Assembly: GCF_905404315.1 (NCBI RefSeq)
Contig: NC_066312.1
Location: 4,389,001 to 4,453,000 of the forward strand
Length of the DNA: 64,000 nucleotides
Origin: Leptidea sinapis
Lineage: Eukaryota > Arthropoda > Insecta > Lepidoptera > Pieridae
Reading direction: 5' to 3'
A program made the position numbers and the translations under genes. This document shows, in pieces, positions 11,407-20,029 of this stretch; within the stretch, counting starts at the first letter, position 1; the number at the start of each line of letters is the position of its first letter. The notes beneath the pieces are model-generated. The model was not told where the DNA came from, searched no databases, and saw only the letters and a program-made list of their open reading frames with translations.

Positions 11407-11559
11407 GATTCCAGGCCCGCGGTTACGGTCGCTTACTCCGCTCTTGTACATATCGAAGCATAAATCTTTATTTGTAGTATATTTACTACAATAAAAAATC
11501 ATATTAGAAGCCTTCACATCATTTTTGAAGACCTATCCAAAGATACCCCACACTTAAGG

Positions 11560-11810
11560 GTTTGATGAATTTTTGGGTTTCAGTTTTAAGTATAGAGAAC
11601 CCCCAAAATTTATTGTTTTTTTTTCTTTTTATGTTTCAAAATCTGAATGCGGTTCACATAATACATCTACTTACCAAGTTTCAACAATATAGTCCTTATA
11701 GTTTCTGAAAAAAGTGGCTGTGACATACGGATGGAAAGACAGACATAACGAATTTAAAAGGGTTCCGTTTTCACCATTCGGCTACGCAATCCTAAAAAAA
11801 AGTATATGGC
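11560..11810 (+). repeat. Old dispersed repeat shared by both arms
   Basis: The block ends in AGGGTTCCGTTTTCACC and GCAATCCTAAAAAA, preceded by GACAGACATAACGAA. This is a diverged form of a widespread lepidopteran repeat with a GGGTTCCGTTTT core. The right arm holds it in inverse orientation at about 18160-18400, so it predates the duplication. Confidence 0.5.
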
Positions 11811-12167
11811 ACCGCTTTTCTCGGGTTTTTAAGCCTCAACAACCTTTAATTTTGTTTCGGTGTTCTGCGGCCCATGATAGCAGTTTTCAAAAGGATATCT
11901 TTTAGTCGTCACTCACGTTGATCACATTTTGATCAGACGTTCAGTTGTAGAAACTATGTTTACTTATATCAAAATGTTCACCTAAACGAAGTGGCGGCCA
12001 TCAACATAATTTTAAATGTCACATTTCTAGAAATTCCGTAGCCTTCGTATGATGCAACTTACACAGCTCATTATTTTAACAAACTTATAAACTTAACAAA
12101 AATGTAGTATGTAATTAACATAATATAGAATGAAACCAATGGGTTGGTACTGAACCTTTTTTTGGAT

Positions 12168-12173
12168 TTTATT
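12168..12173 (-). terminator. Poly(A) signal of left peptide gene
   Basis: AATAAA on the minus strand lies about 50 bp after the stop codon of the peptide gene. The matching signal in the right copy is at 17772-17777. Confidence 0.7.
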
Positions 12174-12222
12174 TTGTATACGTGCGACGTAGTAGTTCAG
12201 GGCCTTCTATTGTTTCAGCTCG

Positions 12223-12456
12223 TTATCCTTTGGTTGCTATAAAACCCCCGGGACGACGTGTTGTTTGTTTGGTTGTCGGCATGGATCGTAGCTCGTAATG
12301 CTTCATTTCCTCTGATGAGTCAACTTCATTATAGTCTCTCGCCAGTCGGTTAACGGAAATACCGTTATCAAGTAGAGGTGCCTCTTCTACGTTGACAGGA
12401 TTGGCTCCACTTAGAGAGACCGCTGCGAATAAAACGATACACACGACTGGCAACAT
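12223..12456 (-). CDS. Secreted prepropeptide, left copy; unidentified family
   Basis: This frame encodes 77 residues in one exon. Residues 1-18 (MLPVVCIVLFAAVSLSGA) form a typical signal peptide. An acidic proregion follows and ends in the furin-type motif RLAR (37-40). The remainder (41-77) is acidic, then Thr/Arg-rich (TTKQTTRRPGG), and ends in Gly, which could serve for C-terminal amidation after Lys76. There is no cysteine after the signal peptide, so no disulfide fold. A TATA box (12491-12499) and poly(A) signal (12168-12173) frame a transcript of about 300 nt. It differs from the right copy by five bases by eye: four silent, and one that changes Phe54 to Tyr. Layout resembles insect immune or peptide-hormone precursors, but I do not recognise the family and assign no function. 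Confidence 0.75.
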   Translation of the reverse strand: MLPVVCIVLFAAVSLSGANPVNVEEAPLLDNGISVNRLARDYNEVDSSEEMKHYELRSMPTTKQTTRRPGGFIATKG

Positions 12457-12490
12457 TGTTATTATGTTAATGTTACGAATACCGTTACTT

Positions 12491-12499
12491 CTTTATATA
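12491..12499 (-). promoter_or_regulatory. TATA box of left peptide gene
   Basis: TATATAAAG on the minus strand lies 35-43 bp upstream of the start codon, identical in place and sequence to the right copy. Upstream, TATCGATT stands where the right copy has TATCGATA (a DRE/GATA-like motif), one base different. Confidence 0.75.
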
Positions 12500-12720
12500 C
12501 TAGGAAGGTAATCCTTAATCGATAAAACAATTACCTTTTCAATGAACGAAACTAATTCACAATCCGTCCATGAAATTTTATTTATATTCACGGAATCGAT
12601 TGATTTTCTGTAGCCCGTGCAAGTTCGACAGTAACGAGATGGCGATCCTCCTTTAACTATTGAGATGGCGGAGTCCTACTTTGTACATCTTGTAAGAAGC
12701 TGAATAATAAACATATTCCT

Positions 12721-12804
12721 TCATACGACTTTGATTGTTAGTAGGTGACCACCTCCATTAATCTGTTCAAGTTTAAGACTAAAAGACGCTTCATCTTCAT
12801 CCAT
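12721..12804 (-). pseudogene. Small acidic ORF, left copy, cut short
   Basis: This frame of 27 residues begins MDEDEASFSLKLEQINGGGH and stops at TGA where the right copy (17143-17292) continues to 49 residues. It lies upstream of the peptide gene on the same strand. The N-terminal 24 residues are nearly identical in both arms. It could be a first coding exon (the right copy has a GTATGT donor-like site at the point where this one stops) or a chance frame. I do not recognise it. Confidence 0.25.
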
Positions 12805-13025
12805 TATTTAGATATTTTTCAAGACAAGCAAGAGATGTTTAAATGTCAGGTGCTCAGTATATTAAGGAAGAAACGACGTACTAAGAGGTGGGACTGCCAA
12901 GTAAAAATTATTGAAATTTAGTTGAAACGTGCATACATAAGTTTGAAATAGTAATTACATAGCGACGAAGTATAATCCGGCTAAGCTTTAAAGCGAACAG
13001 TTGCTTAAAACGTCGTGGATTTTGG

Positions 13026-13151
13026 TTATCTCCGTTTTTTAACAAGATTATAGCCGTCATCTGTCAATTTACCGAGTATTGCACGAGAGAGTTTCGCGAG
13101 GTTGGCAGTAAATTGTGTATCGACGCGGGAATCTTCAAGTTCGTATAAACT
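13026..13151 (-). pseudogene. Helical ORF, left copy, frameshifted
   Basis: This 41-residue frame matches the first 37 or so residues of the right-arm frame at 16410-16571 (LTANLAKLSRAILGKL region) and then goes out of frame through a 2-base length difference in an A run. The right copy is the longer version. No family is recognised. Confidence 0.35.
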
Positions 13152-13208
13152 CTAAAACATTTTTAGATAATTATTGTCGGACTGTCCTATTTGCTTGAGA
13201 TCTCTAAA

Positions 13209-13503
13209 ATGGTTTATAGAACGATAACAGCGAGCAAAATTATAGCGCTACTTGAGGAAAGGTGTAGTCAATGTTATTTGTCCCAGAGGCTCAATGTGAG
13301 TCATTTGACTGTCCAGAGGAGTTGGAAATCAAGAGACTGGTTTCGTCAGTAGAAAGCCTAGGTTTGAAAGAAAACAATGCAGAAGCTCGCGATGACCACT
13401 TCTTGGTGAACCATGCAAATCTTATATCGACCTCAAAAAGTCTCTAAAAGAACGCAAACCAGCTTATAGACTGTCAGGTTGAGGCTTCTCGCTGTCAACA
13501 TAC
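13209..13503 (+). mobile_element. Tc1-like transposase N-terminal fragment (left)
   Basis: The plus strand reads VYRTITASKIIALLEERCSQ and then CYLSQRLNVSHLTVQR, the helix-turn-helix start of Tc1-type transposases, followed by frameshifted remains of the second DNA-binding part. The copy ends abruptly at the inner edge of the inverted duplication. The right counterpart (15960-16352, minus) continues further, so the palindrome junction falls inside this transposon. Confidence 0.65.
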
Positions 13504-15354
13504 ATATATTACATTTTTATTTTTTTTATTTTCTTGAGTAAGTTGAAACTTATGCGTATTTACTTTAATCACTTTGAACAGTTTTTATTAAAAATAATTA
13601 GTAATTAGATGAAATCGTCAATATTGAGTGGAGGTGAGTTTCATGCCATTTCTTCTCTTAAGTGTTGGTAAATGGTACAATGTATAGCTTTGAGATACGT
13701 GCAATATTTGTGACCTACAGATTACATTTTGAATACAATACGAGTACACCTATCAATTGATAATCAGTTCAGTAGTTGAGGCGTGTGTGTTATTTTCACT
13801 TATGTTGTGTTTCTATTTTTATATCTTCGTTCATATGACTTATCTGCATAATACTAGATAAGTTTTTCATCAAGTAATTACGAGGAATTTGATGTAGGCA
13901 TATCTCAACTATGTAGTAGTAGGTTCAAGAGAAATAATGGAAGCGAACCGCAGTTACATTAACTGATTATATTATTAATAACTTACCGATAGAAAATCCT
14001 TTGAATCTTTATTTTTCAAAAAAATATTGGATCCCCAAAATGTTCTGGACACCTTTCTTCGTCTAACAAGTAGTAACTAAAGGAAGTTTTGAATTTGCTC
14101 TCTATTATACCCTTACCTTTAAAGGACCGGTGCCGCAGGTACAGGAAGGTTTCAAGGCTAGAGAAATGTAAAATAGTGAACAGATGTGTCCGGCACGTTC
14201 AATTGGTCCAAAGTGTCGGTGGCGACATTTAAATGTCTTTTACATTCTACAATCGCGCGTTTTGCGAAAAACTTGTTGCCTGGCACGGACACTGTGTGGA
14301 ACTAATTACCTTCTTTACTTCATTATTCAGTAAATTCTCACCTGACAGCTGTTTAAATTTATAAGCTTAGTATAATTTCTTGGAAATTTAATAAGATTAA
14401 CGACAAATGTCGTTTAGCCACGCCTAAATGCTTACTGTATCAGTAAATACGATCATAACATTTAACTTGTACTAACAACTAACAACATAAAAATACTACA
14501 CGCAAAAAGATTCAACACGGTACATACTCGGTACTCGAAACGTTGGCGTATTGGTATGTATGATTCTAATTTATTTACTCTCGTCTCTCAGTGATCACTT
14601 GATCATAAATTAGCAATTATACTTAAACTAAATCAATCTTATCCCTATTCATCTACATTAGCATTAGTTAAGTTATGATCAGCGGCGCAACAACCAAAGT
14701 AAAGTCGTTCCACTTTCTAATTTCTCATAAAACAATGTTTTTATTAAATAATATTAAAGAGTATTGCGAAGGTCGTAAGACCCCCAGCCCCAACCCAATC
14801 CACACGACTTAATTCTAAATTATTATTAATTATATTAAATTACGTCAAAGCTGTAGTATAAGCACTCTGTATCAATCGGGGGAAAGCGATTCGACTCGAG
14901 TGTATTGAGGCACTCGACTAAAATATCAATAATAAAAACTTACATAGAAATCATTATTAACATTAGGATACTTCACATATCAAACAGATTTATGTAATTT
15001 TAAAGAGTCTTATAGGCAACCCTATAGTAACTCTACAAAAATAAATTCTACGTGAACCGTTGTCATCCGACTTAAGTATAGATACTTACTGACAATGCTG
15101 ATAAAAAAAATGGTATTTATTCGGTCACAAGTGAACTTATATAGCCTGTTCTCAGTCTTAATATAACGGAACAACGACAGAATGCAGCGCTATCTGTTGG
15201 CATGTATGAAGCTATCATTTTAATTTATCATTTCAATTATTATTTTAAAGACGCTTTATCTCTACGTTTATTCATTCGTCCAAGGTTTCTTTGTATACAA
15301 AACTTTATTATTTTTATAATTCTAATAACTAATATAATTATAGAGCATTATAAA

Positions 15355-15530
15355 GTGTAGCGCGTGGTAAAAAGTTCCTTAAGAACCTCTCTGGTGAGGA
15401 GCGTCACGAACCAGATGGAGACTATGATGTTTAATTTAATGGCGTGTGGTGCGTAGTTGGAATTAGTGGCAGGAATCAGGTCGAACAGCTCCACGGAATA
15501 CCCCCCTTGATAAAACAAAACCGTTTCTGT
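15355..15530 (-). mobile_element. LINE C-terminal fragment
   Basis: The plus-strand text CGTGGTAAAAAGTTCCTTAA and GGCAGGAATCAGGTCGAACA is the complement of the same LINE C-terminus seen at 59560-59700 (GTGGTAGAAAGCTCCTTAA there). The open frame at 15348-15536 overlaps it and is not an independent gene. Confidence 0.6.
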
Positions 15531-15626
15531 CATCACTGGTCGACGATTTACTGAGAGACTGAGATTTTAGTACTATCGTCTGAATAACAATGTGGGTAGA
15601 ACAGAACCAAATGTTATGCAAATCAT

Positions 15627-15833
15627 TTACATGTAAGAGAAATTGTGTACCACACGTTTGTCTTCGGATCCATAATGTCGTTCCTCAACAACAGTACGAC
15701 TATGACTCTCTGGAACTAATACATGTGTTGAGACAAGCGCCTCGTGCCGTACACTGTCCAAAATACCTTCTCCTGTGCCTTCGATAGCCGCCACCCATTT
15801 CTCAGGATTAGTGGCTGATATGAAATTTTTCAA
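15627..15833 (-). CDS. Unidentified ORF or terminal exon in the spacer
   Basis: This frame of 68 residues includes NPEKWVAAIEGTGEGILDSV, HEALVSTHVLVPESHSRTVV and EERHYGSEDKRVVHNF, ending in a stop. An acceptor-like TTCATATCAG sits just inside the 5' end, so a terminal exon starting near 15813 is possible. Composition is protein-like, with balanced charged and hydrophobic residues. No poly(A) signal is obvious within 100 bp. It has no copy in the arms. It may equally be a transposon-derived frame; I do not recognise it. Confidence 0.35.
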   Translation of the reverse strand: MKNFISATNPEKWVAAIEGTGEGILDSVRHEALVSTHVLVPESHSRTVVEERHYGSEDKRVVHNFSYM

Positions 15834-15959
15834 ATCAAATTAAATACTGTCAGTAGGTTATGATCGAAAGAATGATACAAAGAAATGCGTCTCCTTCTTT
15901 ATTGACACTTTAAATGATCTGGAATATTTTGAATAATATAATACTTAGCCGAGAATTGT

Positions 15960-16352
15960 TAGCTTCATTTAAAAACGCAATCTCTGAGTTACCTGGTGCC
16001 ACGTCCAGTTCGTACAATTTTATGCCCACGGGCTGGACGGCGACTACGTATGTTGACAGCGAGAAGCCTCAACCTGACAGTCCATAAGCTGGTTTGCATA
16101 CATCTCACTTCTTTTAGAGACTTTTTGAGGTCGATATAAGATTTGCATGGTTCAAAACGAAACCGTCATCTCGGGCTTCTGCATGGTTTTCTTTCAAACC
16201 CAGGCCTTCTACTGACGGAACCAGTCTCTTGATATCCAACTCCTCTGGACAGTCAAATGACTCACATTGAGCCTCTGGGACAAATAACATTGACTACACC
16301 TTTCCTCAAGTAGCGCTATAATTATGCTCGCTGTTATCGTTCTATGAACCAT
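15960..16352 (-). mobile_element. Tc1-like transposase fragment (right)
   Basis: From the start at 16352 the minus strand reads the helix-turn-helix segment (ALLEERCSQCYLSQRLNV). With frameshifts it then reads RRPGFERKPCRSPRDD, and beyond the palindrome edge RLLAVNIRSRRPARGHK, which fits the TVRRRL...LRSRRPA segment of Tc1 transposases. It is dead but longer than the left copy, so the duplicated block includes only the N-terminal part. Confidence 0.65.
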
Positions 16353-16409
16353 TTTAGAGATCTCAAGCAAATAGGACAGTCCGACAATAATTATCAAAAA
16401 ATGTTTTAG

Positions 16410-16571
16410 AGTTTATACGAACTCGAAGATTCCCGCGTCGATACGCAATTAACTGCCAACCTCGCGAAACTCTCTCGTGCAATTCTCGGTAAATTGACAG
16501 ATGACGACTATAACCTTATAAAATCGGAGATAACCAAAATCCACGAAGTTTTAAGCAACTGTTTGCTTTAA
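16410..16571 (+). CDS. Helical ORF, right copy; unidentified, possible exon
   Basis: This frame of 53 residues starts SLYELEDSRVDTQLTANLAK, continues through LSRAILGKLTDDDYNLIKSE and ends HEVLSNCLL, then stop. It directly follows an acceptor-like TGTTTTAG, so it may be a terminal exon. The composition suggests an amphipathic helical C-terminus. The left copy (13026-13151) is frameshifted after about 37 residues. It lies divergently next to the Tc1 fragment but reads on the opposite strand, so it is not transposase. I do not recognise the family. Confidence 0.4.
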   Translation, partial: SLYELEDSRVDTQLTANLAKLSRAILGKLTDDDYNLIKSEITKIHEVLSNCLL

Positions 16572-16682
16572 AATTTAGCCGGATTATACTTCGTCGCTAT
16601 ATTGTAATTACTATTTCAAACTTACGTATGCACGTTTCAACTAAATTTTAATAATTTTTACATGGCAGTCCCACCTCTTATT

Positions 16683-17076
16683 ACGTAGTACATATATATC
16701 CTACTTGTTAACTGAAATTTTTGTAAAAGTCCGACTATGTCTTAAATATGTGAATTTTGAATAAACTTTATTATGCACCACTACACTTCATAAATGTGCC
16801 AGTAATATTCTCAAATGATTAAAACCTCTTTTGGTATTGTATTTTGTAAAGGTACGGATTTTTTTTTTATGATACCGCACCGTTTTTTGCAAATGATTTA
16901 TTTTTATATATAAACATGGGGAGTTATATAGGTAGTAACATAGTCAAAGATGCAATTTAGGTATTCGAATTAAATTAAATAATAGTAATTTTCACATATA
17001 ATCATGCAAGTTGAACACATTTAGGTGCATGTGTAAGGTATATATTTAGGTCAATATTGAAATCGTCTTCTTGTTT
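16683..17076. other. Right-arm-specific block
   Basis: The block lies between GGGACTGCC-side sequence and the GTTTCTTCC motif, which are adjacent in the left arm. It is AT-rich, has no coding frame, and shows no target duplication or inverted ends. It may be an insertion here or a deletion on the left. Confidence 0.6.
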
Positions 17077-17142
17077 CTTCCATAATATACTGAGCACCTG
17101 ACATTTAAACATCTCTTGCTTGTCTTGAAAAATATCTAAATA

Positions 17143-17292
17143 ATGGATGAAGATGAAGAGTCTTTTAGTCTTAAACTTGAACAGATTAATGGAGGTGGTC
17201 ACCTACTAACAATCAAAGTCGTATGTAGGAACATGTTTAATATTCAGCTTCTTACAAGATGCAAAGTAAGACTCCGCCATCTCAATAGTTAA
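17143..17292 (+). CDS. Small acidic ORF, right copy; unidentified
   Basis: This frame of 49 residues begins MDEDEESFSLKLEQINGGGH with an A-rich start context (AATAATGG) and ends RLRHLNS. It lies about 200 bp upstream of the peptide gene on the same strand, within what should be the promoter region of that gene. The left copy stops after 27 residues. A donor-like GTATGT follows codon 26. It could be an upstream micro-ORF, a first exon of another gene, or chance. Confidence 0.25.
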   Translation: MDEDEESFSLKLEQINGGGHLLTIKVVCRNMFNIQLLTRCKVRLRHLNS

Positions 17293-17445
17293 AGGAGGAT
17301 TACCATCTCGTTACTGTCGAACTTGCACGGGCTACAGAAAATCAATCGATTCCGTGAATATAAATAAAATTTCATGGACGGATTGTGAATTAGTTTCGTT
17401 CATTGAAAAGGTAATTGTTTTATCGATAAAGGATTACGTTCCTAG

Positions 17446-17454
17446 TATATAAAG
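17446..17454 (+). promoter_or_regulatory. TATA box of right peptide gene
   Basis: TATATAAAG lies 35 bp upstream of the start codon at 17489. Just upstream, TTTTATCGATAAAGG contains the TATCGATA palindrome, a possible DREF or GATA-type site. No NF-kB-like site was recognised by eye in the preceding 200 bp. Confidence 0.75.
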
Positions 17455-17488
17455 AAGTAACGGTATTCGTAACATTAACATAATAACA

Positions 17489-17722
17489 ATGTTGCCAGTC
17501 GTGTGCATCGTTTTATTCGCAGCGGTCTCTCTAAGTGGAGCCAATCCTGTCAACGTAGAAGAGGCACCTCTACTTGATAACGGTATTTCTGTTAACCGAC
17601 TGGCGAGAGACTATAATGAAGTTGACTCATCAGAGGAAATGAAGCACTTCGAGCTAAGATCCATGCCGACAACCAAACAAACAACACGTCGTCCCGGGGG
17701 TTTTATAGCAACCAAAGGATAA
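17489..17722 (+). CDS. Secreted prepropeptide, right copy; unidentified family
   Basis: This 77-residue, one-exon gene is the mirror copy of 12223-12456. Signal peptide 1-18, acidic proregion, RLAR at 37-40, a Thr/Arg-rich tail and terminal Gly are all preserved; residue 54 is Phe here. The TATA box at 17446 and AATAAA at 17772 set a short transcript. The two genes are divergent, each transcribed away from the palindrome centre. Four of the five differences between copies are silent, which fits purifying selection, though the number is small. The mature product, if cut after RLAR, would be about 36 residues with an amidated Lys. The function is unknown. An immune or signalling peptide is a guess from layout alone. 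Confidence 0.75.
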   Translation: MLPVVCIVLFAAVSLSGANPVNVEEAPLLDNGISVNRLARDYNEVDSSEEMKHFELRSMPTTKQTTRRPGGFIATKG

Positions 17723-17771
17723 CGAGCTGAAACAATAGAAGGCCCTGAACTACTACGTCGCACGTATTCAA

Positions 17772-17777
17772 AATAAA
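17772..17777 (+). terminator. Poly(A) signal of right peptide gene
   Basis: AATAAA lies 50 bp after the stop codon and is followed by an A-rich and then GT-containing stretch. The same spacing is found in the left copy. Confidence 0.75.
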
Positions 17778-18159
17778 ATCCAAAAAAAGGTTCAGTACCA
17801 ACCCATTGGTTTCATTTTGTCTGAGATTCTATATTATGTTAATTACATACTACATTTTTGTTAAGTTTATAAGTTTGTTAAAATAATGAGCTGTGTAAGT
17901 TACATCATACGAAGGCTACGGAATTTCTAGAAATGTGACATTTAAAATTATGTTGATGGCCGCCACTTCATTTAGGTGAACATTTTGATATAAGTAAACA
18001 TAGTTTCTACAATTGAACGTCTGATCAAAATGTGATCAACGTGAGTGACGACTAAAAGATATCCTTTTGAAAACTGCTATCATGGGCTGCAGAACACCGA
18101 AACAAAATTAAAGGTTGTTGAGGCTTAAAAACCCGAAAAAAGCGGTGCCATATACTTTT

Positions 18160-18400
18160 TTTTAGGATTGCGTAGCCGAATGGTGAAAACGGAACCCTTA
18201 TAAATTCGTTATGTTTGTCTTTCCGTCCCTATGTCACAGCCACTTTTTTCCGAAACTATAAGGACTATATTGTTGAAACTTGGTAAGTAGATGTATTATG
18301 TGAACCGCATTCAGATTTTCGTACATAAAAAGAAAAAAAAACAATAAATTTTGGGGGTTCCCTATACTTAAAACTGAAACCCAAAAATTCATCAAACCCT
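18160..18400 (-). repeat. Old dispersed repeat, right-arm copy
   Basis: Mirror copy of 11560-11810, with the GGGTTCCGTTTT-type core. It was present before the duplication. Confidence 0.5.
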
Positions 18401-18869
18401 TAAGTGTGGGGTATCTTTGGATAGGTCTTCAAAAATGATGTGAAGGCTTCTAATATGATTTTTTATTGTAGTAAATATACTACAAGTAAAGATTTATGCT
18501 TCGATATATACAAGAGCGGAGTAAGCGACCGTAACCGCGGGCATGGAATCTGCCTACACCGCTGTGAAAACTTAGACTGTTGACCGACCGTGGCTATCTG
18601 TCAGCGGCAAATAATATAATATTTACTCTAAGTCAGCGGGCTATATCTTATAAACAGAAATAATTAGACATCTGAAATTTAGACAGAGCGTGGCCGTATT
18701 GCTGCTATATCCGATAAATGCAAATTATAAACACCGAGATGGGGCAAGGCTGCCATGCAAATAAATAAAATAAATTACTTTACAAATATATTCTTACAAA
18801 GTATGTTGGTTTAAGCTACAATATTGTTTTGCATTGAACTTAACAAGGTATAAAAATATGTTGTGTGTT

Positions 18870-19070
18870 GGTACGGAATCTTGTAGGTTTAGTTTAAATC
18901 TGAAACACTGCGCACTTTCGATTTCAATCGGCACAGTTCTAGGTTTCAGTTTATTGATCCAGCTCTGGCACAGTTTATCTTGGCTACTTTATGAGTTCCT
19001 GGTCATTCGATGCACGAAAGATGCACTACGTTCTGACTGCACTCATTTTGCAAAAAGCAACGGTGTTTTT
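18870..19070 (-). repeat. Dispersed repeat family A, copy 2
   Basis: Mirror copy of 10370-10548. The open frame at 18834-19082 reads across it and is not considered a gene. Confidence 0.6.
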
Positions 19071-19464
19071 TTTTTTCAATAAGATAATTCATTAAGAGTT
19101 AAAATACAATTAACATTTAGTTTACTTTTTGCTCAGAAAGAAAAATATTAGTATAAATGCGCTGGCGAAAGCGACAACAGCTTTCAAATTATTATTTTGA
19201 AAATTTATGCACTAGTTCCAATTCTTCTATTCAGTTCAATTCGCAAATCGAAAAGATTTTACTTTTGATTTCGGAGGTATCCACCAAAGAACTCATTAAC
19301 TGATTTATTAATTTCACTGACTTTTATCGATATTGGCTGTCACCGTTACACAAGAATCAATAAGCCGTTGCTAGGTTGGTGCGTTATGTTACGTTCTTCC
19401 CAGGAAAGAGGGCAGAAAAGCGGCCTTTCTGCGAATGTGTGGTAGAAAGTTTTACTAATATTAA

Positions 19465-19620
19465 CTTTTGGGGTGCCCCGTGCTATATCGACGTAAATTG
19501 TTAGCCAATAGAGACGTCGAGCTGGATCTCAGTACAGACTCGATGGACCTCATTCAAGTGTTGGCAGTATTATTCATTTTGATAATATTCACTTACTTAT
19601 TCATGTTGTTCCAAAATTGA
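19465..19620 (+). CDS. Hydrophobic-tail ORF, right copy; unidentified
   Basis: A frame of 51 residues opens after a TAA and ends in KLLANRDVELDL, STDSMDLIQ and the 20-residue hydrophobic tail before TGA. Against the left copy (9768-10022) a stretch of roughly 40 bp between two GTAA repeats is missing upstream, while the last 40 or so codons are almost unchanged. There is no start codon in good context, so if real it is a terminal exon. Confidence 0.3.
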   Translation, partial: LLGCPVLYRRKLLANRDVELDLSTDSMDLIQVLAVLFILIIFTYLFMLFQN

Positions 19621-20029
19621 TAATTTCTTGTGTGTACTGTAAGAAGCATCTGAACGATTTCGAACTCTTATGGACAGAAAGATGTTATAATGAGTAACTT
19701 GGGTAAAAATACTTTAGAAAACAAATGTGTTTCTCGCAATATAATTAAAAGCCAAGCTTTGGGGACAAGGTGAAAGTCGCGGTGGTGGTGGTGGGTTTTT
19801 ACTATAAGCCCTTAATTGATAACTCCTCAGTGATTTAGACACATGAAATTCTTAACTGAAAATAAATGTATTTAATTAAATACTTACATCACAAATACTG
19901 TGGAACCAAGATCATAAGCTCCTAAATAATATAACCAAGTGCCACTTACATTGTAAGATACACAATCTTTACTTTTAGGTACGTCGTTTTACTTATTGTC
20001 TGTCAAAGGTTGTCCTATAATATATTCTA

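Larger units (their letters stand above)
9376..13503 (+). repeat. Left arm of large inverted duplication
   Basis: The arm is the reverse complement of 16048-20014. The outer edge is at GACAACCTTTGACAG (9376) matching the complement of 20000-20014. The inner edge is at GCTGTCAACATAC (13491-13503) matching the complement of 16048-16060. Aligned stretches differ by about 2 % by eye. Differences specific to this arm are a LINE at 10889-11406, an AT hairpin at 10047-10078, and absence of a block of about 390 bp present in the other arm. The arm carries a secreted peptide gene and three smaller conserved frames. Confidence 0.9.
13504..16047. other. Spacer of the inverted duplication
   Basis: Single-copy sequence of about 2.5 kb between the arms. 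The part from 13510 to 15340 is AT-rich without a gene I can support. The rest holds a LINE fragment (15355-15530), an unidentified frame (15627-15833) and the continuation of the Tc1 fragment (15960-16047). Confidence 0.7.
16048..20014 (-). repeat. Right arm of large inverted duplication
   Basis: The arm is the reverse complement of 9376-13503. It lacks the LINE of the left arm. It has a block of about 390 bp (16683-17076) not present on the left, and an unrelated segment of roughly 280 bp around 19168-19448. Just outside its outer edge lies a mariner-type transposase fragment (20030-20225). Confidence 0.9.

Noticed and set aside
16209..16397. 62-residue minus frame as a host gene
   Set aside because: Its core matches the helix-turn-helix of Tc1 transposases, and frameshifts follow.
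17002..17202. 66-residue minus frame in the right arm
   Set aside because: It is antisense to the acidic micro-ORF and starts in the right-arm-specific block; nothing supports it.
9376..20014. The inverted duplication as a haplotype misjoin
   Set aside because: It cannot be excluded without reads, but private insertions and deletions in each arm, different spacer content and a broken frame on one side fit a real duplication better.
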